NCBI RefSeq assembly: GCF_020536995.1
Contig: NC_068365.1
Coordinates: 32,624,648 to 32,688,647, forward strand
DNA length: 64,000 nucleotides
Direction of reading: 5' to 3'
Source: Dreissena polymorpha
Lineage: Eukaryota > Mollusca > Bivalvia > Myida > Dreissenidae
Positions 42,591-54,320 of the stretch are shown here, one piece after another (position 1 is the stretch's first letter; every line of letters begins with the position of its first letter). The position numbers and the translations under genes were made by a program. The notes beneath the pieces were generated by a model. The model worked only from the letters and a program-made list of their open reading frames with translations. It did no database searches and had not been told where the DNA came from.

Positions 42591-44755
42591 CGTTGCGTTC
42601 TGGTCAGTATATGTCTATAATATATATACCGAGACTGTAAAGGTCTGATATCCAGTTTAGACATGGTCCGATGGGTCTTAGTATGATGAATTCACGAATA
42701 AGATCTTTCTACAGCACGATTTACTATCGACTTTCATGAAAGCAAACAAATCTTTTATCAATCATTGGTGAGCACATGGGAAGACGCCGATTTATTTTTA
42801 CCATTTTTGATAACGTTTCATTATACAAATCGATAACATATCGAGCTCGAAAAATAAAACATAATTTTTATCGCCGACTCATTGCAAATAGAGTGTTATG
42901 CTTAAAAATTATTCTTGAGGATTGAACTGTCTGATATATTACCGATAGTCTGATACGTTAAAATTAATATTTGCGACACACGATTTGTTACTGATTCGAT
43001 CAATTAGGAGCATGGGACGGACGGAGTAAATGATAAAAACTGATATCAAAATGTGCACGTTGTATTCTTATATCTATTACACGATTGGGCATCTGCGTAT
43101 ATTTTCTGATTAATTATTTCAAACAAAATATATTTACCTTTTCATTTGAATACAGCTACAACCCATGTGTTACAAACCGCAAGTGTGGTTTACAGACTGA
43201 CGGACATCAAGTTTTAAGTTGATTTATTATGAATAATAAAATTATGATATTGTAGGACACGCGAACAAACTTTGGGAGCATAAAAAATTCATACTTGTTT
43301 TGTGAAAGAAATTTATTGTGAACATTCCCTACCCTTGCTAGGACTTGAGCATTGATATATCTTAGACACTCTCTGTTGGTGGTCACACCTTTCACTACAT
43401 CCATTTCAATTCATTCATGATGTTCAGCTAACAATAGAATACAGGCATATGTTTTCTCCACTGTATTTTGACTAATATGTTCAAACCGACTTAAATAGAT
43501 ACTGAAACCCTATTTGTGTTTGTGTAAGTGTGGCTTGCAAGTTTCATCGGACTTCGTTTACTTCATAATATGTACATCACATTAGAACGTGTCTTTTATA
43601 ATGTGATTCGTTTAGGTTTAAATATTATGTCATATCGAAATAAATATTTTCATTGTTGTAATTTGTTTTTCATGTTGGCTTGTTCAAAATAGAAATATTG
43701 CACCATATTAACGAGTGTTCGTTTGTCGTTTTGTAACCGATTCATATGCATGATTCATGGTAGATTCGATTTCTATTCGATCATTGTCCGGCTTGTTAAC
43801 AACTCGTTCCTGACGTGTTACCTTTCAATAACCCGATTTGTTTACGTTTTTTAACGGGTTTTTAACTGATTTATTAAGCTTATTTGGTTTCCATTTCTTT
43901 ATGATTCATTGGGTAATTTGCTTACCACTTAGATCGACATCGAATCGCAAACCAATCATGTTTTGTTCACCATCTTTAACATTTAGTCATACCAAGTTGT
44001 ATTTCGTTTGGGCTTTCCTTTTTGTGATTGCATTACACAATAACAGAAACTGTCGTTTTGCTTTCTAAGATCGTCTTTTATCACCACTACCAGTAAGCGC
44101 AGTTCTGATTAGATATACTTTGTCAAACTTTACTACAATCCAATATTATACGATTTGATATTATGATCCCGAGGGACAATTAATTGCATTTGATTGTTTT
44201 AATCGTATATAAGATTGATCGTTTGAAAAATATTCCGCGATTATAACTATTTAACTTATGCTTATTGCCCACTGCGATCTGCAAAGAACGTCATGATTTG
44301 CCACAAGAAATTGCTAGTGGTCTTTTTCTGACATTCCGGCCATAGATACGATGCGTTGCGTGTCCGTTCTGTATGATACGCAGCTTTGCTTTTTGTTGCG
44401 ATCTTTTGACAATTACAGCTGTCATGATCTGATGGTAGTGTTTCAATGAGTCCGCTATTGAGTTTCTATTCGAGATTATCATCACGATCGGGTTGTTGGA
44501 ATCAGCACGGTATTATACGAGGTTGCACGTTACTCTACATTAATCAGGAAACAATGCGTATGCACATAGTGACGGGACATGATGAGCAAACTGGTAGGTT
44601 AACAAAATGAGCCTTAAGTTAGAATTAACATACTTTTTTATTTTCTGTAACTTGCTGTACTATTATTTTTATCTATTGGTGAAGTTTGTTTATCGCACTC
44701 GAATAGCGTATTGTAGGCTTTTCAAATTAATTGGCTTTCGCTGACTTGCAAGCAG

Positions 44756-44917
44756 ATGACCACAACAATACATTTATGCGATTTAAAATTGATGATGAAA
44801 AAGGAAACTCATTTGAAATAATGCATAAATGTAAATTAATTTTTCATAAACTCTACCCGACTAATATTGACATGATAACCATACAATGCTTAGCCCTTCA
44901 ATTACCATTCCAATACG
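44756..44917 (+). CDS. Candidate orphan exon, unknown product
   Basis: The frame is open between a possible acceptor CAAGCAG and a good donor TACG before GTGAGA, with symmetric phase 1 and 162 nt. It encodes NNTFMRFKIDDEKGNSFEIM and then PTNIDMITIQCLALQLPFQY, which looks protein-like. I recognise no domain and see no partner exons. Confidence 0.25.
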
Positions 44918-45146
44918 GTGAGATGAGCAAATTCTATTCGATACTATTGTACTTTTGTCAGTGCCTCATTGCATTGCAAATAGTATTTTGCCTTCAATAA
45001 AGTGACCCTATGTGACAAAATGATGTTTTGGTTATGCATCTGGAGTTTCTCATTGTTCATGTTTTAATTTATCATTCTGGATAAATAAATACATTGACAT
45101 TTACATTTCAAGAACGTTCTTATTCATACGTTGTAGCGGCAGTATT

Positions 45147-45150
<4 letters not shown>

Positions 45151-45192
<42 letters not shown>
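45151..45192. repeat. TA microsatellite
   Basis: A pure TA tract of about 42 bp. Confidence 0.95.
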
Positions 45193-45193
<1 letters not shown>

Positions 45194-47523
45194 CATGTCT
45201 CACTGTGATACATGTACACATTTCAGTATTACACCTTGTTTCACTCTTTTAAAATGCTTTTTCAAGTTTTAACCGTGATCATTCTTGATAGGTAATACGT
45301 TGACAATCAATTTGAAACTTAAGTTTAAACAATAATAGAATTGAACATTGTTAAGTTATGACCGCACTCAACCTACATCATTAAATGCACAATTAGTTGT
45401 ATATTGATTTCCAACATTTAAGCTTAACCAGAAAGAGTTTGCTTACATTTACAGTGCACTTACGTTATTTGAGTACATCATTGGACTAACTAGTATATAA
45501 TAAAGGTCGGTATTTGTGTTATTATCTCACTTTATTAATGTGCATATTATAGCTGCTTTTTTTCTACATTTAAAGTAGAAGCAACACATTAATATAACAA
45601 TAAAAAACCGATGCATATGACAACAGTTTCCTTATTTATGTACATATGTAAACAATGCTCGAACAATTTGAAATTATAAACTGTTTTGATCTCCGAGGTC
45701 GGATAATTGTGACCTACTTAATTTGAAGAAAAAGCACACCATACACAAAGTCTGCTTTCAGCATTATACTATAAAACAATTTGTTCAACGCAACACACCA
45801 TTATTTAAATAACGCACATGATAATACCATTTCCCTTTCTCGCACACGTATGCATTGACACACATTTACGTAATACACGTGCTTTTGACTTTACCACTCT
45901 TACACTCAACGTTTTGCGTATTATGTTATCAACATTAGAATAACGGTGCAAAGTGGACAGAAAGGCATGTACAAGTCCATCTTGACAACATGGTTCTGTA
46001 CAAACAACATTAAGTTTACAAAAAAGAGAATAACTCATTTGCAAATCATTCGTCATACATAAATAATTATCAATCCGACCAATTCACATATAACTAACCT
46101 TTCTCAAATAATATAAGCGTAAGTGTTAAACTAAGTTGCTGCTCACAATAAAAAAAAATTAAAAAATCTATATTTGATAAGCTAGAGAATATGTCATGTG
46201 ATAAACTGTTTAAAAGCAATACAAATGTGTAACAACTGGTCAGTATGGGCAAAGGACATAATCCATTACAATAGTTGCATGTTTATATTTATAAGTTGAT
46301 ATTTTTAGAAAACATTTCGACATGTACACATACTGAAAAGTAAATCAAATCTTTGTTTAAACCGAACAAGCCTTTAATCAAGCTGTTTTTAAACTACTAA
46401 GCTTCTCAATAGTTGTTATTTGGAACTCTCCAGTCGGGGGTTTTCCGATAATTGCGCACGCGCGTTAGGTACCAACAAAAGCTGACTAGGATACTTTGAA
46501 AGAGAGTGAATCAATAATTTCTCTTATCGATGAATAGTAAACACCGCTTTTTCTGTTCAAACGTTCGTTATAGTTGATAAAAATACCATGATGTAATCAT
46601 TTTTTCTTTAGATTATCTAATCTCGATCGTGTTTAATTTGTAAGAATACTATGTAACACGATATAATGCTGCATGTACATGTAAACAGCTTCGGTCACGT
46701 AACTATGTCATTGCATATACTGTGCGTAGGCCTGAGCATACAGTTTTAATGGAAGTTTGTCAACGAAACTATCAATACATTGACTCCATCGTATATATAT
46801 ATTATTCTATTCATATGTATTTAAAATCCTACAGACAAGTACCAAACAACATAAACCTTACTATCCTCAGTCCATTCGTAATACTAGAACTAATCAGTTG
46901 GATATATATATGTCTATTGATATAGCTTTTTTTTGATGTTTTTTTTTCATTTAATCTGAAAAGAAAAGAAAATTATTCGCTAAAGACTAAGACCTTAAGA
47001 TCAGAAGTCACATCACTAGCGAACTTTACCATACATTACTTTTATTTGCTAAATCTATTAAGCATGCCGAAAAAACAAGAAAATGAACAATGTTTTTCAG
47101 AAGAAATATTGCATATGTCAAGCTATTTGTATAGGTTCTTTCATTACCATACAGCTGACAAAGTCTGTTTTTCATGTATTTGAAGGATGTTAGCTACTGG
47201 ACCCATTCGTATAGGCGGCTGTACATCTGAACGGTGTATTTAGACTTTAATGTTGTATTAAACGTCTGACATACATGTATATCAGTGTAAGATTTGTATT
47301 GTGTAATTATTATTAATAATAGTAATAGTTATCACAACAAACTACTTGAATTGTCACATTTCCGAAAAGAAACACTACAGTCGTTTAAATACTTATTATC
47401 CACTACTGAATGGGAAGCAAATCGGATATCGACGTTACTGGTCATTATTATGGTGTACGGACAGGTCAAAAAGTCTCGATCGTATGATACGATCGTATCA
47501 GACGGTTGAGCTAAAACCGTTTC

Positions 47524-48300
47524 TTACAGAAACTAAAATCAAAACGAAACTGGTTAGCAGAAACGAACATCATTAAATTAGCTATACCTACACCATGGAA
47601 GAACATACTCAAATCAGATGAATCGATTAACTCAAACGTAAACATTAAAACTACATACCCTTACGGCAAAAACCTTGACTTGAAGACTCTTAGCAGCAAA
47701 GACATAAGGTCTGTACTTATAACAAAACACTTCACCTCACCTTACCTGCACAAGTTTTGGGAAACAAGGTTTAACCAAAAAATAAACTGGCACTCACTAT
47801 ATTTTACTATACACGAATTAATTGTGAATACGAAAGTTCGACAACGGAAATACAAAATTTTAAACCGAATAATCCCCACAAATGAGAATCTTTTTAAATA
47901 GCACATATATAACTCTCCATGCTGCTTATTTTGCCAGGAAGTAGAAACATTCGAACACTTTTTCTTAGAATTCCCGTTTACCACCCAATTCTGGACGTAT
48001 ATTAATCACATATTTAATGGTATAGGACTAAACATACCTATGAATACTATACACAACATAACTATAGGTTACAAAACACAATACGCAGCATATAATGATA
48101 TAAATATAATTTTAAGTGAAATATGTTTCACAATCTACAAAGCGTATATGAAAAGTGAAAGACGAACACGTCAAGTTAATATGTCCAGCATCCTCCTGGA
48201 CGGTCTACTAATATTGGAAATACATTACAAAAAAAGTTATACCAAGCACCAGTTATTATCTAAGTTCATAGCCCTTCTAAAAGAACTGATGAATAATTAA
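47524..48300 (+). pseudogene. LINE ORF2 C-terminal fragment with zinc-knuckle (zf-RVT type)
   Basis: One frame runs from the 5' edge of the insertion to TAA at 48298-48300, with a single stop (TAG, 47899-47901). It shows KYKILNRIIPTNENLF, then CCLFCQEVETFEHFF, matching the C-x2-C-x-x-x-x-ET-x-x-H zinc motif found after LINE reverse transcriptases; the last expected Cys is Phe (LEFPF). The clade looks L1/Tx1-like but this was not tested. The endonuclease and RT core are absent because of 5' truncation. The near-open frame suggests a fairly recent insertion. Confidence 0.85.
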
Positions 48301-48861
48301 CGCATAATGCCTCATTAACCTATAGTGCTTATTTATATATATTTTTGTTTAAATCCCAAAACAGGAACTCCGCCCTAACCGAAAGACACTATTCTTTTTC
48401 GCTTTTGCTTTGAATGCTGCCGTATTTCGGTTATAGGATATTTTGTCTCAATCTTTTAAATTGTAACATTGTATACATCGCTGTTCCCTATGCTACCACA
48501 TAGGGCTTACGCAATGATGTAATAGTTTGATGTAACTTTACATTTTGACACATTTCTTACTTCTATATGCATCATTATTGCTTTACCATAGTGTTTTTTT
48601 TCTTGTAATTTTCACATACTTTCTGTTGCTTGTTTGTGTTTTTTTTGTTGCATTATTCCAAGACAATATGCGTAAAAATGTGAAGCCACTTTAATACGAT
48701 TATTTATATTGCTTTGCTATGTCAACGTGATCTTTAACCTTAAATACATAATCACTCTTCTCTGTTAATGTACTAATTTTGATAAGCATAATGTAAACCA
48801 ACTGAAATTGATCTTGCAAAGAAAGTTATGTTAAGAAAAAAAAAGAAAAAGAAAAAAAAAA
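47524..48861 (+). mobile_element. 5'-truncated LINE inserted into the MITE
   Basis: The insertion is bounded by CGTTTC (47518-47523 and 48862-48867), a likely target duplication, and ends in an A-rich tail (about 48834-48861). From its first base it reads as the C-terminal end of a LINE reverse-transcriptase protein, then has a 3' untranslated part. Only about 1.3 kb of a multi-kilobase element remains, typical of incomplete reverse transcription. Confidence 0.85.
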
Positions 48862-48937
48862 CGTTTCATACGGTTCTGCGATCATAAACCGTCTGATACG
48901 ATCGTTTCAGACGGTTTTGACTTAAGGACCAATTGTA

Positions 48938-49199
48938 TGGTGTACGGATGGGTCAAAAAGTCTGATTTGTATCATACCATCGTATCAGACGGTGTCAGAC
49001 GTATCAGACGATGATACGAATCGTATCATACGGACTCGCATAAAACAGTAAAGCGTACAATAGGTCCGCAAAATAAAAACCGTCTGATACGATCGTATCA
49101 GACGATTTATGATCGCAAAACCCTATGATACGGTTTTAGTTAAACCGTCTGATACGATCGTATCAAACGGTTTAGACTTTTTGACCTGTCCGTACACCA
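48938..49199. mobile_element. Inner MITE, 262 bp, TA-flanked
   Basis: The ends TGGTGTACGGATGGGTC and, on the other strand, TGGTGTACGGACAGGTC are inverted copies flanked by TA (48936-48937 and 49200-49201). The inside is a set of palindromes based on CCGTCTGATACGATCG. It is the same family as the outer element, inserted within it. Confidence 0.8.
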
Positions 49200-52100
49200 T
49201 AGGTTCTAGCTCAACCATATGATACGATTCAGACTTTTGGACCTATCTGTACACCATACATTACTGTAATAATGACAAGTTTTGTACCTCCCGCGCGCGC
49301 TCAGAAATCGGAAAAACCCACAGCGCGCGAGTTACGATTTAAATCTATTGACTCGTCGATTTGATCGTTCGACTTTATCGGTGGTAACACCAAACAAACA
49401 AAGTTGTGTATTGGATGTTGGGTATTGGCAGGCAAAGGTACGTACATATCGAATTAAGATTTCGTTAAATGTAAGATTAATGTTGTGAAAATCACTATAA
49501 ACATTATTGCTTTTCAATAGTATTTGAGACTTGAACATTATTTTCGTCAATGAGCTCTTAGCAAGTGTATAAATTGTTCTTCTACCACAAAAATAATACG
49601 TTAACAGTTAGTTTTGCTTTGAATTATATAGCTAAAACTGTCTATATGGAATAAGGGCATCATTTCACCTAAAGGTCTTGTATCGTATTTATCTGCTTTT
49701 ATTTATGCTTCTTTCGATTACTACACATGTATGTATGTATGGATTGTAATGCTAAATTGTTACTTCCTGTTAAAGTGACAGAATAAAACTTCCTTAAAGT
49801 AAACTTTAGAGAGATTGGATACAAAGTATCTTAGTTTCGTTATCGAGTAATATATAGTAGCGAAAACGATATATGTAAAGGGATTTTCAAAAGGCTCAGA
49901 GATACATCACGTGGATGCAACGTGGTAAAAATTGAATAATTGAAGTTTAATAAACCCATCTGGCATTTGTATTTTCGTTACAAAAATTAGAAATGCAGAA
50001 TAAAACTAACAGAAACATAGATGATCACGGTTTTGGATTGTGTTTTTTTTAAATGTTGGCATTTTTATCATACATGTATTCCATTACATTCAAATTTGAT
50101 TTGTGCACCTGCCTATGTAGAATAAATGTTTATTATGATTCGTTGATTGTATATTATATATAAACAATACATATCATAGGCAAATGATGGGTATTGTCAA
50201 TTTTGTTGAACCCTGAGGAGTGATGTGAACCGAGGCCGATATGCCGAATATACGAACTGTAATATAAACACCCCACAATGTTATGTGAATGTTTTATTGA
50301 AAAATCATTTTCTCATGAAGGTGTATTTTTGTACATGCATTTCAATAAACGGCTTACGAGTTTGTTTTATTATACGGACTTATACTGTTGTAATACCCCT
50401 TTAATCGTTTTGAGGTCCACTCATGTTTTTATTACAATTTATTATTAAATAATCATTATTTCATTGGTTGAGACAGTTTTCGTCGAATTAATACCAAATT
50501 CTTGAAACTCAGGGTTTTCTAGAGTAATCTTTTTGCTTTAAACATTACTTGCGTTGAGTCCCGTTACAAGACAAAGTAATGTTTTGACAAACAACGCCAG
50601 GACGTATACGATGATTTTATCTAGATTATGGGTTGTTAAAGGGTTTAGTTGTTGCTAAAATGCGCGTATTAAGTCAGTTAAAATTACGGCCCATAGGAGG
50701 TCATATAATACAACGATTGTTGATTAGAGAACCACATAATATGATCCGATATTCAGTGGAAGTGCCTTTCTACCCATGAATATAATATTATGTTTGTTGG
50801 CTTTGTAGAAAAGTATTGTATGTATGCCTTATTGGGATATAAATCATGTTAAGCGACATGGCATACAAAGTTATGGATGAATTTGTTTTGACAAAGTGAA
50901 AGGGACTGTTCAGTATGATCAATCATATTATAAAGTCGCAAACTTAAATTTTAATATAAACTATCTAATATGTAACATTTTATGCGTATTTTGTATTCTG
51001 TTTTTTTTTGTTATGTTTAGTTATTTATGTTTCCTTTCACAAACAAGTCCAAACCGATATTAAATTAAGTATATGACATTGAAATATGTCAGTTCAACAT
51101 AAGACTGTTGACTTTTTAAACACTATAAACTATATCCATCAAGCCCAAATAATTAGTTCTTTTTATTGAACTGTTGGCATACAAACTTGTTTTCATCACT
51201 TTCGTTGTGCGCATGTGTAACCTTTAGTGTTGTTAACGTATGTAACGGTTTGGATTTACTAAATATATACTATCAGTGACCATAGTCGAAACCTGGTGTA
51301 AATAATTGATTTGAAATAGACGATATTTTAAAAAATACGATTACATAAGAGACATTTCATTCTTACAAACCAGAACTGTCTCGCTTTAAGACTGAATCGA
51401 AAGCAAAAATAACTAGCGGTACTTGTTTTCGGTATTTACAAAAGCCCTTCACTGCTGTTCCATCCCAAAAGCCTTATTTCCAGGCAACCCAGGATTCTCA
51501 AATGAATAAAATGAACGTACTGATAAAAATACAACTTGTCAACTAGATCGATAAAAAAGAAAGCTTACTTGTTCAGATTGTAAAAGTGCTCCAGGAAAGG
51601 AAATCTCTTTAAATTTGATTAAACTAGATTGTTTTTCGCTGATAAGCTGAACAATAAAAACTAACATAAATATACAATGAGGATATATCATCAGTGAACG
51701 TTATGTACCTAAATAAAGTCATAAGTGTCATATATTATAATCGGGGATCATATTGTGATTGCATATTAAATCGACTGAACATAACCAGCTTATGTACCAG
51801 TGATTTGGTGATTTACAAAAACCATTGTGAATCATTTCATAATCCGATCGAATATCATGTGTGGATTATATCACTTTTAATATAAACACTTCATTGTAGA
51901 CGTGCTACTTTGAATACCCTCGTGTGCTAAACTCTTAAGTTATATGAAATACTGCATTCTACACATGCTTGGTGTATGATTACTGTGTTTTCGTGAAGTA
52001 AACCGCTATTGTTAAACGCTCACCATGTATGTTTGACATTAAACTTTGAAATATGACACGATCATAGATTTGAAAGATGAGACCCAAAACTAAGTGAACC

Positions 52101-52349
52101 CTTAACTAATATACAGTAAGTATGTGACTTATAAACATGTGACACAGGCGTCGGTAATGTACTCAGGTACAGTGTTGCACAATCTAGATTTAAACCAGAT
52201 ACGGTGTGTTGAGGTTGTGCTTTAGCTAATCAATCGGAACATAGGCTTTAAATATGGTATGTATGTAAATACATAGTTCCATATATTTGGCTTTTTATAA
52301 AAGAGTATCTTTCTTCTCATTTTGTTCAGTGATCTTGTTGAATCGGTTG

Positions 52350-52352
<3 letters not shown>

Positions 52353-52428
<76 letters not shown>
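52353..52428. repeat. TA microsatellite
   Basis: A pure TA tract of about 76 bp. Confidence 0.95.
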
Positions 52429-52429
<1 letters not shown>

Positions 52430-52639
52430 CAAAAACGTATTTGAAAAGATTCATATTAATTTAATAAAAAATAATCAAATATTTTAACATTAGCACTGAA
52501 AAAAAATAAATATGACACTCAATTTTGTAATACGTTTTTAAACATTTGATTTGAACGACATTTGCAAAATAATATCAAGATAAATGACAGGAATGTAAAA
52601 GACATCATATATGCAATGATCTTAGGTTAAAGCATTCTC

Positions 52640-52950
52640 TACATATCGTCAAAGCCTAAGTTCATTATACAAGCGCTAGTGAGCTTTACCTTTGACCTGA
52701 TGACCCCAAATCAAGATGTGTCTTTCTGTTAATCATATACAAATTTGCATGATTGCAAAAATACACTGTTCTTTAGATACTATACTAAAGCCAAATCAGT
52801 TTTATTATTCAAGCCCCATCCGAACTTGATATTAAACGAATAGTTATGATTCACGCCCCTTAAACCTTTACCTTTGACCTCAAAATCAAAAGTCGTCCCT
52901 CTCCCCCAAATGTGCATGTTCGCGGGTAAAACCGTTCTCTATATGTCAAA
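52640..52950. repeat. Two-unit degenerate repeat, about 180 bp period
   Basis: CTTTACCTTTGACCTGATGA near 52685 and CTTTACCTTTGACCTCAAAA near 52866 start similar segments; both continue through a TTTGCATG/TGTGCATG block and a GTTCT block. Confidence 0.5.
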
Positions 52951-53904
52951 CGGACAAAATGGCCTAAAGAACGGCCTTTACGAACGACAATCCGATTAAG
53001 CAAAACACGATAGTGCAATTTAAACCTATTTGAATGGGTGAATTGAATTACAAATCAGTGCATGCCATCTTTTTAGACTATAGTCTTCTCAAATAATTGC
53101 TTTTAATAACGGGTGTTCTTGTAAACATTTTAACACAATTATCCTCAGTTTTTATAACAATTGATTATAAATAGTTTATACACAAACAATTGGATGGGAT
53201 TTCCGGTGAATAATCTATGCGAGTCATCATGATAAGTGTATATAGCTTTTGGTGGCACTTGAATTCGGTCTTTAAAACATCTTGTAAAGATAAAAATGTG
53301 GTTCAGCGTCACAATGGCCAAGTAAGATCAATTGAGACTTTCTGTCAATGTCAAATGACTCTGATGTTAAATTGTGTTTTTAGACATTACTCACGGGAAG
53401 TGATAATCCATGATTACGATAATACAGAACAATATACTAAGAAAAAGCATACGCAGCGTGTAAAATTATTATCATATTCCAAATGGTTCATTATATTTAA
53501 TAATGACAACGTTGTACTTATCTGCTATGACACACTTCTAAATACTATACACACAATACTGTTTAAATAGCTCAGTGAGTAGTTGGACACTATCGTTCAC
53601 TGTTAGTATTTACTTGCTTTTCTATATAATACAGCTATTGATTACAGTGATATGCTCAGACTTTCATTGGAAGAAAGACATATCGACCGTGTTGCAACCA
53701 AGTTGGATACAGTTTTCTGACTATAAATATAAATAATATTATATTTTTATCAATAATTGCTGTATTTCAATTTATATTTCAATCACATTATTCATGTAAT
53801 GTTATAACGTTTCATTCTATACATCACATTTCCATGGCGAACACTCGTAGTTAAGTTATTTCAATTGTATGAAGAATGATACAGAAAAAAGTCTGGATAT
53901 GCTT

Positions 53905-54320
53905 TATTACGACTCAATTTGCCATTTAAACTCTTAATGACCTTTGAGGTTGGGAAACGGATGCTAAACTCTGTCTCTTCATTGTGTTCATGTGTGGTTA
54001 GTTATTGTAAAAAACAACTGAATGATAAATATGGTATCTTATTTGAAATTGCATAATGACGGACAAATTTACATTCCGAACAAGCTGTTTAAGGGGAAAT
54101 TTTGACGTTTGACATCTAAGTGTAACCTTTACGTTTGAGGTAGGGAGACGGATGTTACACGCGACGAATCGTTTTATGAAGGTATTCATTTGTAGAACGA
54201 TGAATGACAAAGTTACAGGAAGGACAAACTGCAACAAGATGTTTTATGGCGAAATTTAACTTCTGACCATTACGTTTGACCTTGACATAAAAGGTAGGGA
54301 GAGAGATGTTAGGTGCTGTC
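53905..54320. repeat. Three-unit degenerate tandem repeat, 150-195 bp
   Basis: GGTTGGGAAACGGATG (about 53948), GGTAGGGAGACGGATG (about 54141) and GGTAGGGAGAGAGATG (about 54293) head related units, each preceded by a TTTGA-like block and followed by a TTCAT or TTTATGAAGG-like block. Confidence 0.6.

Larger units (their letters stand above)
41063..47448. other. AT-rich stretch without supported genes
   Basis: It contains a possible tRNA-like remnant (42526-42590), a candidate exon (44756-44917) and a TA microsatellite (45151-45192). Other open frames show no domain. Confidence 0.45.
47451..49256. mobile_element. TA-flanked MITE interrupted by a LINE and a second MITE (outer element)
   Basis: The outer ends TGGTGTACGGACAGGTC (47451) and, on the other strand, TGGTGTACAGATAGGTC (ending 49256) are inverted copies. 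Pairing goes on inward through GGTTGAGCTAAAACC and its counterpart GGTTCTAGCTCAACC. Both ends abut TA (47449-47450 and 49257-49258), the usual Tc1/mariner-type target. Without the two insertions the element would be about 210 bp and nearly one long palindrome built on GTCTGATACGATCGTATC. Confidence 0.8.
49259..53900. other. AT-rich stretch without supported genes
   Basis: It contains a TA microsatellite (52353-52428) and an approximate two-unit repeat near 52640-52950. No gene was recognised. Confidence 0.5.

Noticed and set aside
53217-53570. 117-residue open frame
   Set aside because: No motif, no splice context, AT-rich chance frame.
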